This document shows positions 28,106 to 38,614 of a DNA stretch of 64,000 nucleotides, piece by piece. How positions within the stretch are numbered: position 1 is the first letter of the stretch; each line of letters starts with the position of its first letter. Origin of the DNA: VAZQ01 sp963817015 (GTDB lineage: Bacteria > Pseudomonadota > Alphaproteobacteria > Rhizobiales > Xanthobacteraceae); the NCBI GenBank assembly GCA_963817015.1, contig CAWFMV010000001.1, positions 1-64,000 on the forward strand, read 5' to 3'. The notes under the pieces were generated by a model. That model made no database searches. It was not told the origin of the DNA and worked only from the letters and a program-made list of their open reading frames with translations. A program made the translations under genes and the position numbers.

Positions 28106-28495
28106 ATGCCGACCTACACCTGGGACCATATCCACCTGCGCAGCCCGGACCCGGAGGCGACCGCGCTGTGGTTCGAGCGCATTCTCGGCGCCGAGATCAT
28201 CCGCACCATGCAGCAGGGCAAGCCGCGCATCGATCTCAAGCTCGGCGGCGCCAACATCTTCATCGCCCCGGTCGCGGCCGGCGACGGCGTCAATCCCGCG
28301 CCCACCACGCCCTATCAGGGCCTCGATCATTTCGGGCTGACGGTTTCAGGGATCGACGCGATCGCCGCCGAGCTCAAAGGGAAGGGCGTCGAGTTCACCA
28401 CGGAGCCGACCACGGTGCGCCCGGGCGTGCGCATATGCTTCATCCGCGGCCCGCAGGGGATTTCGATCGAGCTGTTGGAGCGCAAGGCGGTGTGA
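28106..28495 (+). CDS. VOC-superfamily protein
   Basis: 129 residues from ATG 28106 with AGGAAG upstream. YTWDHIHLRSPDPEATALWF, then RILGAEIIRTMQQGKPRIDL, KLGGANIFIAPVAAGDG, GLDHFGLTVSGIDAIAAELK and FIRGPQGISIELLERK. The first-half His, second-half His and final Glu (SIELLE) of the glyoxalase metal site are all present, so it is probably an active metalloenzyme. Substrate unknown. A palindromic repeat follows the stop. Confidence 0.85.
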   Translation: MPTYTWDHIHLRSPDPEATALWFERILGAEIIRTMQQGKPRIDLKLGGANIFIAPVAAGDGVNPAPTTPYQGLDHFGLTVSGIDAIAAELKGKGVEFTTEPTTVRPGVRICFIRGPQGISIELLERKAV

Positions 28496-28506
28496 GCACG
28501 GAGCGC

Positions 28507-28536
28507 GTAGGGCGGATTAGCGTAGCGTAATCCGCC
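28507..28536. repeat. Palindromic intergenic repeat
   Basis: GGCGGATTA and TAATCCGCC flank AGCGTAGCG-like bases. The same motif recurs at 29764-29851 on the far side of the low-GC gene. Confidence 0.65.
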
Positions 28537-28560
28537 GATGGAGAGCGCAGCCGCGACAGA

Positions 28561-28698
28561 TCATGGCTGTGACGAGGACCGCTCAAACGTGAGCCCTGTC
28601 ATGCCGATGTGAAGCCGATATCCAAATCCAGCTGCAATCAACAACATTGCGATCAGTGCAAGAAGTACTGCCAAGCGGTTCTTGTTTAGACCCTCCAT
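28561..28698 (-). CDS. Possible 45-residue single-span membrane protein
   Basis: ATG at 28698 (CAT on the plus strand) opens MEGLNKNRLAVLLALIAMLL, then IAAGFGYRLHIGMTGLTFER and stop at 28561. A charged start and one clear membrane helix are typical of small inner-membrane proteins. The ribosome site is weak (TGGAACACATC), so expression is uncertain. It is divergent from the low-GC gene that starts at 28791. Confidence 0.4.
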   Translation of the reverse strand: MEGLNKNRLAVLLALIAMLLIAAGFGYRLHIGMTGLTFERSSSQP

Positions 28699-28790
28699 CG
28701 CGATGTGTTCCACGTGACGGTTTAGCTTGATTTAAGCGTAACGAGTATGCGAACTTATCGTTACCAGTCAAGGTAACAGATCGGTAACGC

Positions 28791-29765
28791 ATGGAATTGC
28801 TGAAAGACTTCGAATGGCGTCGAAATGCGACGGGCTATCACCTGGCCTGGATGCCGCCGCGAGGTAAAAAGGCATTTTGGATTGACGAGCCGAGTAAGGG
28901 ATGGTCCGAACGACAAATAGTCGATCGATCAGGGAGACTCGAATACCATAGCGAAAAGTCTTTTGTGGGCCGGGGGATATATGTTGCCGGACACCTACAA
29001 ACGATCAATCGAGGAAAGTCGGATGAACTCGCTCATTTTGATTTGGTGCGTCCGTTCGAATCAAACGAGCTTGTTTCGCTCAATCTTCTGAGAGCGCCCT
29101 ATACTCCCAAAGGTTGGCTAGATTTCACGAATAGATACGGGATGATCGGTCATCAGTCGCCGCTCGACGATTGCCACCTTGGGGGGAGGGGAAACGGAAA
29201 AGATAAGCGCTTGCGTATATTTGAGGCGGAGCACGAAGGCGAATGGCATCGGGTGAGAAGAGTTCTATCCAAAATCTACAATTATTATCCCGCAATCAAG
29301 AAACGAGATTCGAAACATCTGTCAAAATTCATCCAATGGGAGTCGGACGATGTTGTGCGAGAAGATCGGGGCGGAGTTCAAATGGCGATTGCGATGCGCG
29401 GAAAGTATGACAGCAATGCACATTACTTCAAGTATATGAAACGTCCAGATCTGTTCACGCCGGCAGCATTCGTGCTCAGAGACGATATCAATCGGTATCT
29501 TGAGAAATCTATCTCTCTTCAAGCCTCCTTCGATCCAAAGACATTAGAATTTTCGTCATCGCTCCAGTACGGGTCTTTGGGTGCAGCTCTCGTCGCAGAA
29601 GCACTAGAATTTATGGCTGGACATTTTGAGGCGCGACAGTGCGCGGTGTGTGGCTCATGGTTTCGCATTGGGTCCGATCAGATGCGGCGAGACCGCCAAT
29701 TTTGTTCGGCGGCATGCAAAATGCGCGACTATCGTGCGCGGATAGCCAAGCGACGCCCAAACTGA
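28791..29765 (+). CDS. Low-GC orphan protein with C-terminal zinc-finger-like motif
   Basis: 324 residues, intact, starting MELLKDFEWRRNATGYHLAW. Base composition is visibly lower in GC, with AT-ending codons, unlike all neighbours, which suggests horizontal acquisition. No signal peptide or membrane segment. The long central region (for example LLRAPYTPKGWLDFTNRYGM, RRVLSKIYNYYPAIKKRDSK) is unfamiliar. The last 50 residues carry CAVCGSWF, 15 residues, then FCSAACKMRDYRARIAKRR, a CxxC..CxxxC treble-clef pattern reminiscent of CGNR-type zinc fingers, so nucleic-acid binding is plausible. It is flanked on both sides by related palindromic repeats. Confidence 0.72.
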   Translation: MELLKDFEWRRNATGYHLAWMPPRGKKAFWIDEPSKGWSERQIVDRSGRLEYHSEKSFVGRGIYVAGHLQTINRGKSDELAHFDLVRPFESNELVSLNLLRAPYTPKGWLDFTNRYGMIGHQSPLDDCHLGGRGNGKDKRLRIFEAEHEGEWHRVRRVLSKIYNYYPAIKKRDSKHLSKFIQWESDDVVREDRGGVQMAIAMRGKYDSNAHYFKYMKRPDLFTPAAFVLRDDINRYLEKSISLQASFDPKTLEFSSSLQYGSLGAALVAEALEFMAGHFEARQCAVCGSWFRIGSDQMRRDRQFCSAACKMRDYRARIAKRRPN

Positions 29766-29851
29766 GCGGATTTTGCTTGATGCAGAGCGCAGCGTAATCC
29801 GCCAATGCAAAAAGAAAGGCGGGTTACGCCTTCGGCTAACCCGCCCTACGA
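29764..29851. repeat. Compound palindromic repeat
   Basis: GCGGATT..AATCCGC at the left and GGCGGGTTA-CGCCTTCGGC-TAACCCGCC at the right, a strong hairpin. It lies between convergent genes and may also end transcription. Confidence 0.65.
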
Positions 29852-29874
29852 TCAGGATGTCAACGTGCAGGCTT

Positions 29875-31744
<1,870 letters not shown>

Positions 31745-31855
31745 TGGTTTGCTCCCGTTTCAAGGACGTAGCGATGCGAGCGCGCGGCGGCCGAGTCGAC
31801 GGCCGGCTGCGCGGATGATTGAGCGAAGCGAATCGAGATCGACACGGAATGTCCT

Positions 31856-31974
31856 GTCCCTTCGCCGGCATGACCCGGATCAGGTTCAAAGGGTTCCCAC
31901 GCTGCCCGTCTTTACGCTTTCGGGTCGGGGTGGGTTTCTCAGCTCCCTGCCGGAGCTCCCCTCGGAACGAACAC
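31856..31974 (-). promoter_or_regulatory. TPP riboswitch (THI element)
   Basis: Reading the minus strand, the conserved aptamer blocks appear in order: GAGGGGAGC, GCTGAGAAACCCACC, ACCCTTTGAACCTGATCCGG and GTCATGCCGGCGAAGGGA. It ends about 110 bases before the thiC start. Binding of thiamine pyrophosphate is expected to shut off thiC, by translation control in most Proteobacteria; the mechanism here is inference. Confidence 0.95.
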
Positions 31975-32000
31975 CTAATGTAGGCCCCTGTGCGGGGGTG

Positions 32001-33347
32001 TCAACGCGGTTGGGGATCGCCTTCCGCGGGGTCGCAGGACGCCTTGCCGCACGGCAGCGTGATCGTGGCCGTGAGCCCGCGAGGCTGACGATTGACGAGC
32101 GTCAGGGTGCCGCCATGCGCCTCGACGACCGCACGCGCGATCGACAGGCCGAGACCGAAGCCGGTTGCGGAGTCCATGGTTCGCGCCACCTCGCCGCGCA
32201 TGAAAGGCTCCAGCATGGTGGCCCTGTCGGCGTCCGGGATGCCCGGGCCGTCATCCTCGACCGTGATCATGACCGCGGCCGGCGCCACGGCGAGCCGGAG
32301 GATGGCCTTGCCGCCGTAGCGCACGGCGTTGTCCACCAGGTTGGCGATGGCGCGATGCAGCGCATCCGGGCGCGCCAGAATCGCGGCATGGTCAGGGCCA
32401 GCATAGCGCACGTCGTGGCCAAGGTCGGCAAACTGGTCCGCGATCGTCTGCAGGCTCGTCGCCAGATCGATCTTGGTCACGCTCTCCTGCGAGCGGCCAT
32501 CACGCAGATAGACCAGCACGGCTTCGACCATGGCTTTCATCTGATCGAGGTCGCCCAGCATGCGGCTGCGCAGCGCTTCGTCCTCGACGAACTCGCTGCG
32601 CAGGCGAAGGCGTGTGATCGGCGTGCGCAAGTCGTGTCCGACCGCGGCGAGCGTGCGCACGCGGTCCTCAATCAGGTGCTTGATGCGCTCGCGCATCTGA
32701 TTGAAGGCGCGCGCTGCGCTGCGAATCTCGTCCGGGCCGCGCTCGGGGAGCGGCGCGAAGGCGCCGTCGAGGTTGAAGCCCTCCGCCGCCTTGGCGAATG
32801 CGCGCAGCGGCGAGGTCAGAGCCCGCGCCGCCCACAGCCCAAGCAGCGTCATGCTAATGGCGATGAACAGCAGCGTCAGCGTCACCGGCCCGAAGCGCGG
32901 CGAGGGCGGGCCGGCAAGCATGCGCGTCGTGATGATCTCGCCATCCTGCAGGCGGACGGCCAGGAGCAGCCTGCCGTCCCGGCCTGGCGCAGAATCGATG
33001 ACGGCCACGCGGAATCCGGGGCCGAGGTGGCGGCGCAAGCCGCCGAGGTGGGGGGCGTCTTCTTCCAGAGCCAGGTTGGCCGAATTCGGCGGCACCAAGG
33101 CCATGTCGAGGTAGGGAAAGGTCCGGGCGATATTCGCCATGACACGGACGCGATCCTGCGCCGCCGTCGAATCGATGAGCTGAACGAGCGGAACGAACTG
33201 GCCCGGCGGGCCATCGGGCCTGTGATCGTTCGAACGGGCGAGCACAAAGGCCGCCGTCACGATGAGATGAATCGCGAGCAGCGAGACGACGATGAGCACT
33301 GCAATCTGGCTGCTGATCCGGCTTGGCAGGAGAGAGCTGACCGTCAT
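32001..33347 (-). CDS. EnvZ-like sensor histidine kinase
   Basis: 448 residues, intact. N-terminal membrane helix (ISSQIAVLIVVSLLAIHLIV), a periplasmic domain of about 130 residues, a second helix (VTLTLLFIAISMTLLGLW), then HAMP (AARALTSPLRAFAKAAEGFN). The HisKA box is AAVGHDLRTPITRLRLR with the phosphorylated His. The ATPase domain has N box NLVDNAVRYGG, G1 DDGPGIPD and G2 GFGLGLSIARAVVEAHGG. Its start overlaps the stop of the response regulator by 4 bases, so the pair is translationally coupled. The signal is unknown. Confidence 0.92.
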   Translation of the reverse strand: MTVSSLLPSRISSQIAVLIVVSLLAIHLIVTAAFVLARSNDHRPDGPPGQFVPLVQLIDSTAAQDRVRVMANIARTFPYLDMALVPPNSANLALEEDAPHLGGLRRHLGPGFRVAVIDSAPGRDGRLLLAVRLQDGEIITTRMLAGPPSPRFGPVTLTLLFIAISMTLLGLWAARALTSPLRAFAKAAEGFNLDGAFAPLPERGPDEIRSAARAFNQMRERIKHLIEDRVRTLAAVGHDLRTPITRLRLRSEFVEDEALRSRMLGDLDQMKAMVEAVLVYLRDGRSQESVTKIDLATSLQTIADQFADLGHDVRYAGPDHAAILARPDALHRAIANLVDNAVRYGGKAILRLAVAPAAVMITVEDDGPGIPDADRATMLEPFMRGEVARTMDSATGFGLGLSIARAVVEAHGGTLTLVNRQPRGLTATITLPCGKASCDPAEGDPQPR

Positions 33348-34063
33348 GCCGCGACAACCGCCGGCGTGAACAGGTAACCTCCGGAGCGCACCGTCTTGAT
33401 GATCTCGGGACTGTGCGGGTCGCTCTCGAGCTTGCGTCGCAGCCGGCTCACCAGGACGTCAATGCTGCGCTCGAACGAGCCCGCGCTGCGCCCCTGGGTG
33501 AGATCGAGCAATTGATCGCGCGAGAGAATGCGGCCGGGCCATTCGCAGAAGGCCTGCAGCAGGTCGAACTCCGCACCGGTGACCACAATGCGCGCGCCGT
33601 CAGGACTTTCGAGATTGCGTAGCGCGCGATCGATACGCCAGCCCAGGAAGGTCAGAACGCGTGCATCCGAGGCGCTTGGCGCAATCATTGAGCGCGCCGC
33701 GCGGCGCAGCACGGCCTTGATGCGGGCGAGCAACTCGCGCGGATTGAACGGCTTCGTGAGATAGTCGTCGGCGCCCATCTCCAGCCCGATGATGCGGTCG
33801 ACGTCCTCTCCCTTTGCGGTGAGCATGATGATCGGCACCTGCGAGCTCAGTCGCAGCCGCCGGCATATGCTCAAACCGTCCTCGCCCGGGAGCATGAGAT
33901 CGAGCACGACCAGGTCGAGCCGGCTCGCTTCCAATGCGCGGTCCATCTCGCGTCCGCTGCCCGCGACCGAGACCCGGCACCCATGCGTGCCGAGAAAGCG
34001 GGCCGCCAGGCGGCCGATCTCGCGGTCATCGTCCACGACCAGGATGTGAGGCGATACGGTCAT
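33344..34063 (-). CDS. OmpR-family response regulator
   Basis: 239 residues from ATG 34063 (MTVSPHILVVDDDREIGRLA); in-frame codons extend further upstream but the family begins here. Receiver: acidic pair DDD, phospho-Asp in LDLVVLDLMLPGEDGL, Thr/Lys switch IIMLTAKGED and DYLTKPFNPREL. The C-terminal winged helix is Trans_reg_C: GAEFDLLQAFCEWPGRILSR, DQLLDLTQGR, then FERSIDVLVSRLRRKLE. It is co-transcribed with the kinase. A likely target is the divergent gene at 34277, with 213 bases between the starts. Confidence 0.93.
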   Translation of the reverse strand: MTVSPHILVVDDDREIGRLAARFLGTHGCRVSVAGSGREMDRALEASRLDLVVLDLMLPGEDGLSICRRLRLSSQVPIIMLTAKGEDVDRIIGLEMGADDYLTKPFNPRELLARIKAVLRRAARSMIAPSASDARVLTFLGWRIDRALRNLESPDGARIVVTGAEFDLLQAFCEWPGRILSRDQLLDLTQGRSAGSFERSIDVLVSRLRRKLESDPHSPEIIKTVRSGGYLFTPAVVAA

Positions 34064-34276
34064 GCGGAGCCTCGTTGCGAATTCTCGTGCGGTAGTTGGG
34101 TAAGTATAGGTGATTCCGTGGCAGGAAATTTGTTTCTGAATGTTTCTGGGGACGGCGACGCAACGCGGGGAAACAAAGTGGTCCTCTGCCGGCAAGGTGT
34201 CGTTAAGTTGAATCCGGCTTTCTACTCCCTACGCTTGGCACCCAATGGGCCAGCACAATTCGGAGGGGAGAACCCC

Positions 34277-34828
34277 ATGACTTCGATATCGTCAGCCGGC
34301 CTTGCGCCACACTCGTTCACATCTCCGCGCGAGTTGTTGCAAAACGAGTTGCAGTCGGAAGTGTCGTCCGGCGCGGTCAGCGCCAACGACCAAGATGCCT
34401 TGAGCGCCGCGCTCGACGACATTGACTCGACACTGCGCAGCCAACGGCCGCAGGCCGGCAGCGCGCGTCCGTCACACTCCGAGATGAAATCAAAGATTGA
34501 CGACTTGATCGCGAGCGAGGTGCAGAACGGCAAGCTCACCAGCGATCAGGCGGACGAGCTGAAGAACGTCTTCGACAAGGCGTTCTCACACGGACCCGGC
34601 GGTGCGGGTGGGCCGCACGGCGGTCCGGGCGGCACAGGCGGACCGGGTGCGCCGGGGGGAACAGGTGATGCGAGCGCGTCGTCCAACTCGTCGGATCAGC
34701 TCAACCAGATCCTCAGCGACTTCCTGAAGTCTATACAGCAATCGCTGTCCAAGAGTTCGACCTACGACGCAAGCGGTGACACCGGCAGTGTGTCGATCTC
34801 GGCCCTTGTGATGAACTATCAGGCTTGA
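34277..34828 (+). CDS. Repeat protein with Gly-rich linker, divergent from the two-component pair
   Basis: 183 residues from ATG 34277 with a strong GGAGGGGAG site. No signal peptide is evident. Two similar helical repeats: ELQSEVSSGAVSANDQDALS with AALDDID at about 25-50, and DLIASEVQNGKLTSDQADEL with KNVFDKAF at about 78-103. A Gly/Pro linker follows (HGPGGAGGPHGGPGGTGGPG), then a Ser-rich C-terminal helix (LNQILSDFLKSIQQSLSK). Unknown family; possibly a surface or regulatory protein controlled by the adjacent response regulator (inference). Confidence 0.7.
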   Translation: MTSISSAGLAPHSFTSPRELLQNELQSEVSSGAVSANDQDALSAALDDIDSTLRSQRPQAGSARPSHSEMKSKIDDLIASEVQNGKLTSDQADELKNVFDKAFSHGPGGAGGPHGGPGGTGGPGAPGGTGDASASSNSSDQLNQILSDFLKSIQQSLSKSSTYDASGDTGSVSISALVMNYQA

Positions 34829-34887
34829 TGGCTCAAACGCTGACAAGCATTCGTCCCGATCGACCCCCGACTTGATCGGGGCGAATC

Positions 34888-34980
34888 CGTAGCCCGGATG
34901 GAGCGAAGCGACATCCGGGGGCGATAGTGTAAAGTGCGCGATCGCTCCCACATTTCGCTGGCGCTCAATGCGGGCTACGG
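34888..34980. repeat. Palindromic intergenic repeat
   Basis: GTAGCCCGGATG-GAGCGAAGC at the left and GCTGGCGCTC..GCGGGCTACGG at the right are inverted partners, with an internal CCGGATG/CATCCGG hairpin. Located between convergent genes. Confidence 0.65.
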
Positions 34981-34997
34981 CTGGTGCCCAATGCGAC

Positions 34998-36593
34998 CTA
35001 CTGCCTCTTCGCCAGCGTCGGAAACTTGACGCCGAGCTGGTCGAGATAGGTCTCGTATTTGCTCGCGTCGTAGTAGAACTTGCGCATCTCCGGGCGGAAG
35101 CGCGCCATGGTGTCGTGATTGATCTGGACCTGCGGCACGTCGCTCTCGGCCAGGAACTCCTCCGGCTTGTCGGTCTTGAGCTGCACGTCGGTGAAATAGG
35201 TCTTCGCCGCCTGCACCAGCTCGGGCCGGGTGAGGAAATCGACCATCGACAGCGCCATCACCTTCGAGCCCGCGACCACGCCCTTGTGGGCGATCGGCGT
35301 CGCCATCGCGATGGCGTTCGCCCAGTTGTGGCCGGGGAGGTTCGGGATGTTGGCGGGATAGAACAGCGGCGCGGTCGGCGCTACCCAGGAGACATTGCCG
35401 ATGTCGTCGGAGCCGCCGCTTTCCGGGTTCCCGGCGGGCGGCCGCAGGCCCCGCATCTTGGTGGCGAGGCCGTCCTGGTTGCCGTTCGCGACCTTCTGCA
35501 CCGCCTTGGCGAAGGTCTGCTCCTCCTCGGTCCAGGTGGGCAGGCCGACGCGATCGATATTGCTTTGCATCACTTCCGCGATCGTCTTGTTGAAGTGGCG
35601 CGGCGCCGCGGTGCCGACAAGCTTGCGGGTGACCGTCGTGTTGGTCATCATCGCGGCCGCTTGTGCGATGCGGTTGCCGGTCTCGTAGTTCTTCTTGATG
35701 TTCTCGAAGTCCATCTCGCGGAAGAAGTACCAGACCGAGGCGAGCGACGGGATCACGTTGGGCTGGTCGCCGCCATTGGTGATCACGTAGTGCGAGCGCT
35801 GGTCGGGGCGAAGCTGCTCGCGGTTGAGGTCCCAGCCGATGTTCATGAGCTCGACCGCGCGCAACGCGTTGCGGCCGCGCCAGGGTCTACCGGCCGCGTG
35901 CGCGGATTCACCCTCGAACGTGTATTCGACCGACACCATGCCGGTGCCGTTGGCCTTGCCCCAGGAGGTCGAGAAATTGTCGCCCACATGCGTGTAGAGC
36001 ACGACGTCGACGTCCTTGAAGATGCCGGCGCGCACCATGTAGGCCTTGCCGCCGAGAAGCTCCTCGGCGACGCCCGGCCAGATCACCAGCGTGCCTGAGA
36101 GCTTCTCGCGCTCCATCAGCTCCTTGACCGCAAGCGCTGCGACGATGTTGACCGCCTGTCCGGAATTGTGGCCCTCGCCGTGGCCGGGCGCGCCGGGGAC
36201 GATCTCGTCACGATAGGCGACGCCGGGCTTCTGGTTGGCCTTCGGCAGGCAGTCGATGTCGGAGCCGAGCGCGATGATCGGATGGCCCGAGCCCCAGCGC
36301 GCCACCCAGGCGGTCGGCATGCCGGCGATGTCACGCTCGACCGCGAAGCCGTTCTTCTCCAGCAGGTCGGTCAGATATTTGGAGGTCTCGAACTCCTGGT
36401 AGGCGAGCTCGCCGAACGAGAACACGGTGTCGGTCATCACCTGCGCGAGCTTGCGCCGCGCTTCGACGCCGCTGGTCACGCTCGTTTTGAAGGCTTCGAT
36501 GCGGGCGTTGTCGCTGCCCGGTCCTTGCTGCGCGAGCGGGGCGCTCGAGGCCAGTATCAGCGCCAAGAGCGCGGTCGCGGTTTTAAGTTTCAT
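34998..36593 (-). CDS. Exported M20-family amidohydrolase (AbgB-like)
   Basis: 531 residues from ATG 36593 with GGGGGAG upstream. Signal peptide MKLKTATALLALILASSAPL..AQQ, unlike cytoplasmic E. coli AbgB. M20 motifs: IIALGSDIDCLPKANQKPG (metal-ligand region, with Asp), GAPGHGEGHNSGQAVNIVAA (His ligands), VIWPGVAEELLGGKAYMVRA (Glu pair), and FEGESAHAAGRPWRGRNALR in the dimerisation domain. It resembles aminobenzoyl-glutamate utilisation protein B, which cleaves amide bonds of acylated amino acids. The periplasmic location and true substrate are inference. It is divergent from the two Vgb-like genes. Confidence 0.85.
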   Translation of the reverse strand: MKLKTATALLALILASSAPLAQQGPGSDNARIEAFKTSVTSGVEARRKLAQVMTDTVFSFGELAYQEFETSKYLTDLLEKNGFAVERDIAGMPTAWVARWGSGHPIIALGSDIDCLPKANQKPGVAYRDEIVPGAPGHGEGHNSGQAVNIVAALAVKELMEREKLSGTLVIWPGVAEELLGGKAYMVRAGIFKDVDVVLYTHVGDNFSTSWGKANGTGMVSVEYTFEGESAHAAGRPWRGRNALRAVELMNIGWDLNREQLRPDQRSHYVITNGGDQPNVIPSLASVWYFFREMDFENIKKNYETGNRIAQAAAMMTNTTVTRKLVGTAAPRHFNKTIAEVMQSNIDRVGLPTWTEEEQTFAKAVQKVANGNQDGLATKMRGLRPPAGNPESGGSDDIGNVSWVAPTAPLFYPANIPNLPGHNWANAIAMATPIAHKGVVAGSKVMALSMVDFLTRPELVQAAKTYFTDVQLKTDKPEEFLAESDVPQVQINHDTMARFRPEMRKFYYDASKYETYLDQLGVKFPTLAKRQ

Positions 36594-36816
36594 GGCAAGG
36601 CTCCCCCGTTGGCCGGCGTTCCTCAACTCTAGGGGCCGGCAGGAGGCTGTCAACGCAATCAGCGGCTGCGTCGGTGTGGAGCGTGGCGGCGCGGCCGGGG
36701 CCATGGTAAGGTGGCCAAATCGCGGTCCGGCGGGGTTTTTTCGCCGCGACAGCAAAAACGCGACAGAATGAAAATGAGCGTGCCGTCCTGCGGGACGGAA
36801 CAAAAGAGGAAGCGCC

Positions 36817-38395
36817 ATGCGATCACTCACTCCCCTTGGAGTATTGGGTTTTATTCTTGCCGTTTCATCGGCGGATGCCGCCACCATCACGGGCACCGTG
36901 AAGGGGCCCGATGGCCAGCCGTTCCGCGGTGCCTTCGTGCAGGCCCGCAATGCCCAGTTGAAGATGACGGTCAGCGTGCTCACCGACAAGGAGGGCCGCT
37001 ATGTGGTCGAGAATCTGCCGGCCGGCGACTATCGCGTCGGCATCCGGGCGGTCGGCTACAGCGCCGGGGCGAAGAGCGGCCTCAAGCTCACGGCCGACCA
37101 GAACCTGCCGTCGCAGGACTTCGCGCTCGCGACCGGCTCGGTGAAGTGGACCGACCTGTCGATCCTGCAGGGCATCGAGCTTCTCCCCAACGATCGCGGC
37201 AAGAACATGCTGGTGGAAGACTGCATGAGCTGTCACGGCTTCCAGTCCAAGATGGCCGCCGTACGCGCGACCTCGATGGCTGTCGCAGCCGCGTCGAGTA
37301 CATGCGCGAGGCGATGCGCTCCTCGCTCGCCGACCGTCGCGGCTTCTCCGATCAGCAGGCCGAGGACATCGCCTATCTACATGAACGAGATGTTCGGCTA
37401 TGACTCGGTGCTGCCGAAGTCGCCGGCCGAGCTGCCGGACTACAAGAGACACGGTGACCGAGTTCTCCGACGAGGCGCTCAAGATCGTCTACGTCGACTA
37501 TGACATGCCGGGGCCGGACCGCTTCGCCCTGGACCGCGCATCCCGACAAGGACGGCACGTTCTGGATTCCGCAATACGGCGCTTCCAATCGCGTCGCGCA
37601 CTTCAATCCGCAGACCGGCGAGATGAAGGAGTTCCGGGTGCCGAACCTGAGCCCGGCGCTGATCCACTCGGCGGTGCCGGCGGCCGACGGCTCGATCTGG
37701 GTGGCGCAGGCGGGCTCCAAGAAGCTCGGGCGCTTCGATCCCAAGACGGAGACCTGGGAGGAGTATCGAGCACGACTGGCGCAAGCACACCATCGTGGCG
37801 CATCCGGACGGCTCGATCTGGTCGACCGGCGGGCTCACCCGCTTCGATCCGAAGACCAAGACCTACACCAAGATTCCGGAAGTGCCGACCGCCTACGGCA
37901 TCGGCGTCGACAAGGAAGGCACCGTCTGGTTCAGCCGAGATGAACAAGGACGGCACCATCGGCAAGGTCGATCCCAAGACGCTCAAGGTGACCAAGTACA
38001 TCCCGCCGTTCCGCGACCGCACGCGCCGCATGCAGATCGCCGACGACGGCACGCATCTGGTTCGCGGTCTATGACGACAGCCGCATCGGCAAGTTCGATC
38101 CGAAGACCGAGACCTTCAAGGACTACGCGCTGCCGCACAAGCAGACCAAGCCCTATGCGCTCGGCATCGCGACCGACAGTCAGGTCTGGTACTCGTCCTA
38201 CTACCGCGACGTGATGGGCAAGCTCGATCCGGACACCGGCAAGGTGCGTCGAATATCCGATGCCCTATACCGACAACGGCATGCGCGACTTCTTCGTCGA
38301 CAAGGACGGCAAGATGTGGTTCGGCGACGCCGCCCAACAACAAGGTCGGCTACTTCTATGTCTCCAACAGGCAGCGCAGCGCCGAGGCGCGCTGA
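36817..38395 (+). CDS. Exported haem c / Vgb-type beta-propeller fusion, copy 1, frameshifted
   Basis: AGAGGAAG precedes ATG 36817. Signal peptide MRSLTPLGVLGFILAVSSAD-A. Residues about 22-105 are a carboxypeptidase-regulatory-like beta-sandwich (ATITGTVKGPDGQPFRGAFV, EGRYVVENLPAGDYRVGIRA). A c-type haem motif CMSCH follows at residues 136-140. The rest is a streptogramin-lyase-like propeller with repeated blades (DGSIWVAQAGSKKLGRFDPK, EGTVWF, GTIGKVDPKTLKVTKY, KPYALGIATDSQVWYSS). Shifts near 37270, 37377, 37448, 37527, 37767, 37936, 38057, 38247 and 38330 are nearly all single extra bases. About 520 residues when corrected. Function unknown; a periplasmic redox or lyase role is inference. 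Confidence 0.8.
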
Positions 38396-38414
38396 GCTGG
38401 ATGCGATGAATACG

Positions 38415-38440
38415 CGCCGGGATTCGCGAGAATCCCGGCG
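38415..38440 (+). terminator. Perfect hairpin between the two Vgb-like genes
   Basis: CGCCGGGATT (38415-38424) and AATCCCGGCG (38431-38440), loop CGCGAG. There is no T-tract, so termination is uncertain; it may only stabilise the first mRNA. Confidence 0.45.
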
Positions 38441-38614
38441 TGTCGGATCGCAGTGCAGCGCGCAGCTCATGCGGAGCGTCGCCGCGTCTCGGGCACCGTA
38501 ACGAATTCGCGCGTGCATGCCTAGCTTCGATCCCCGAAGTCGCAGCGCGAGCACTCCGGGCTGCGCATGCGTCCGGGACACGCGGCTCAGACAACAACAA
38601 CGTGAGGAAACGCC

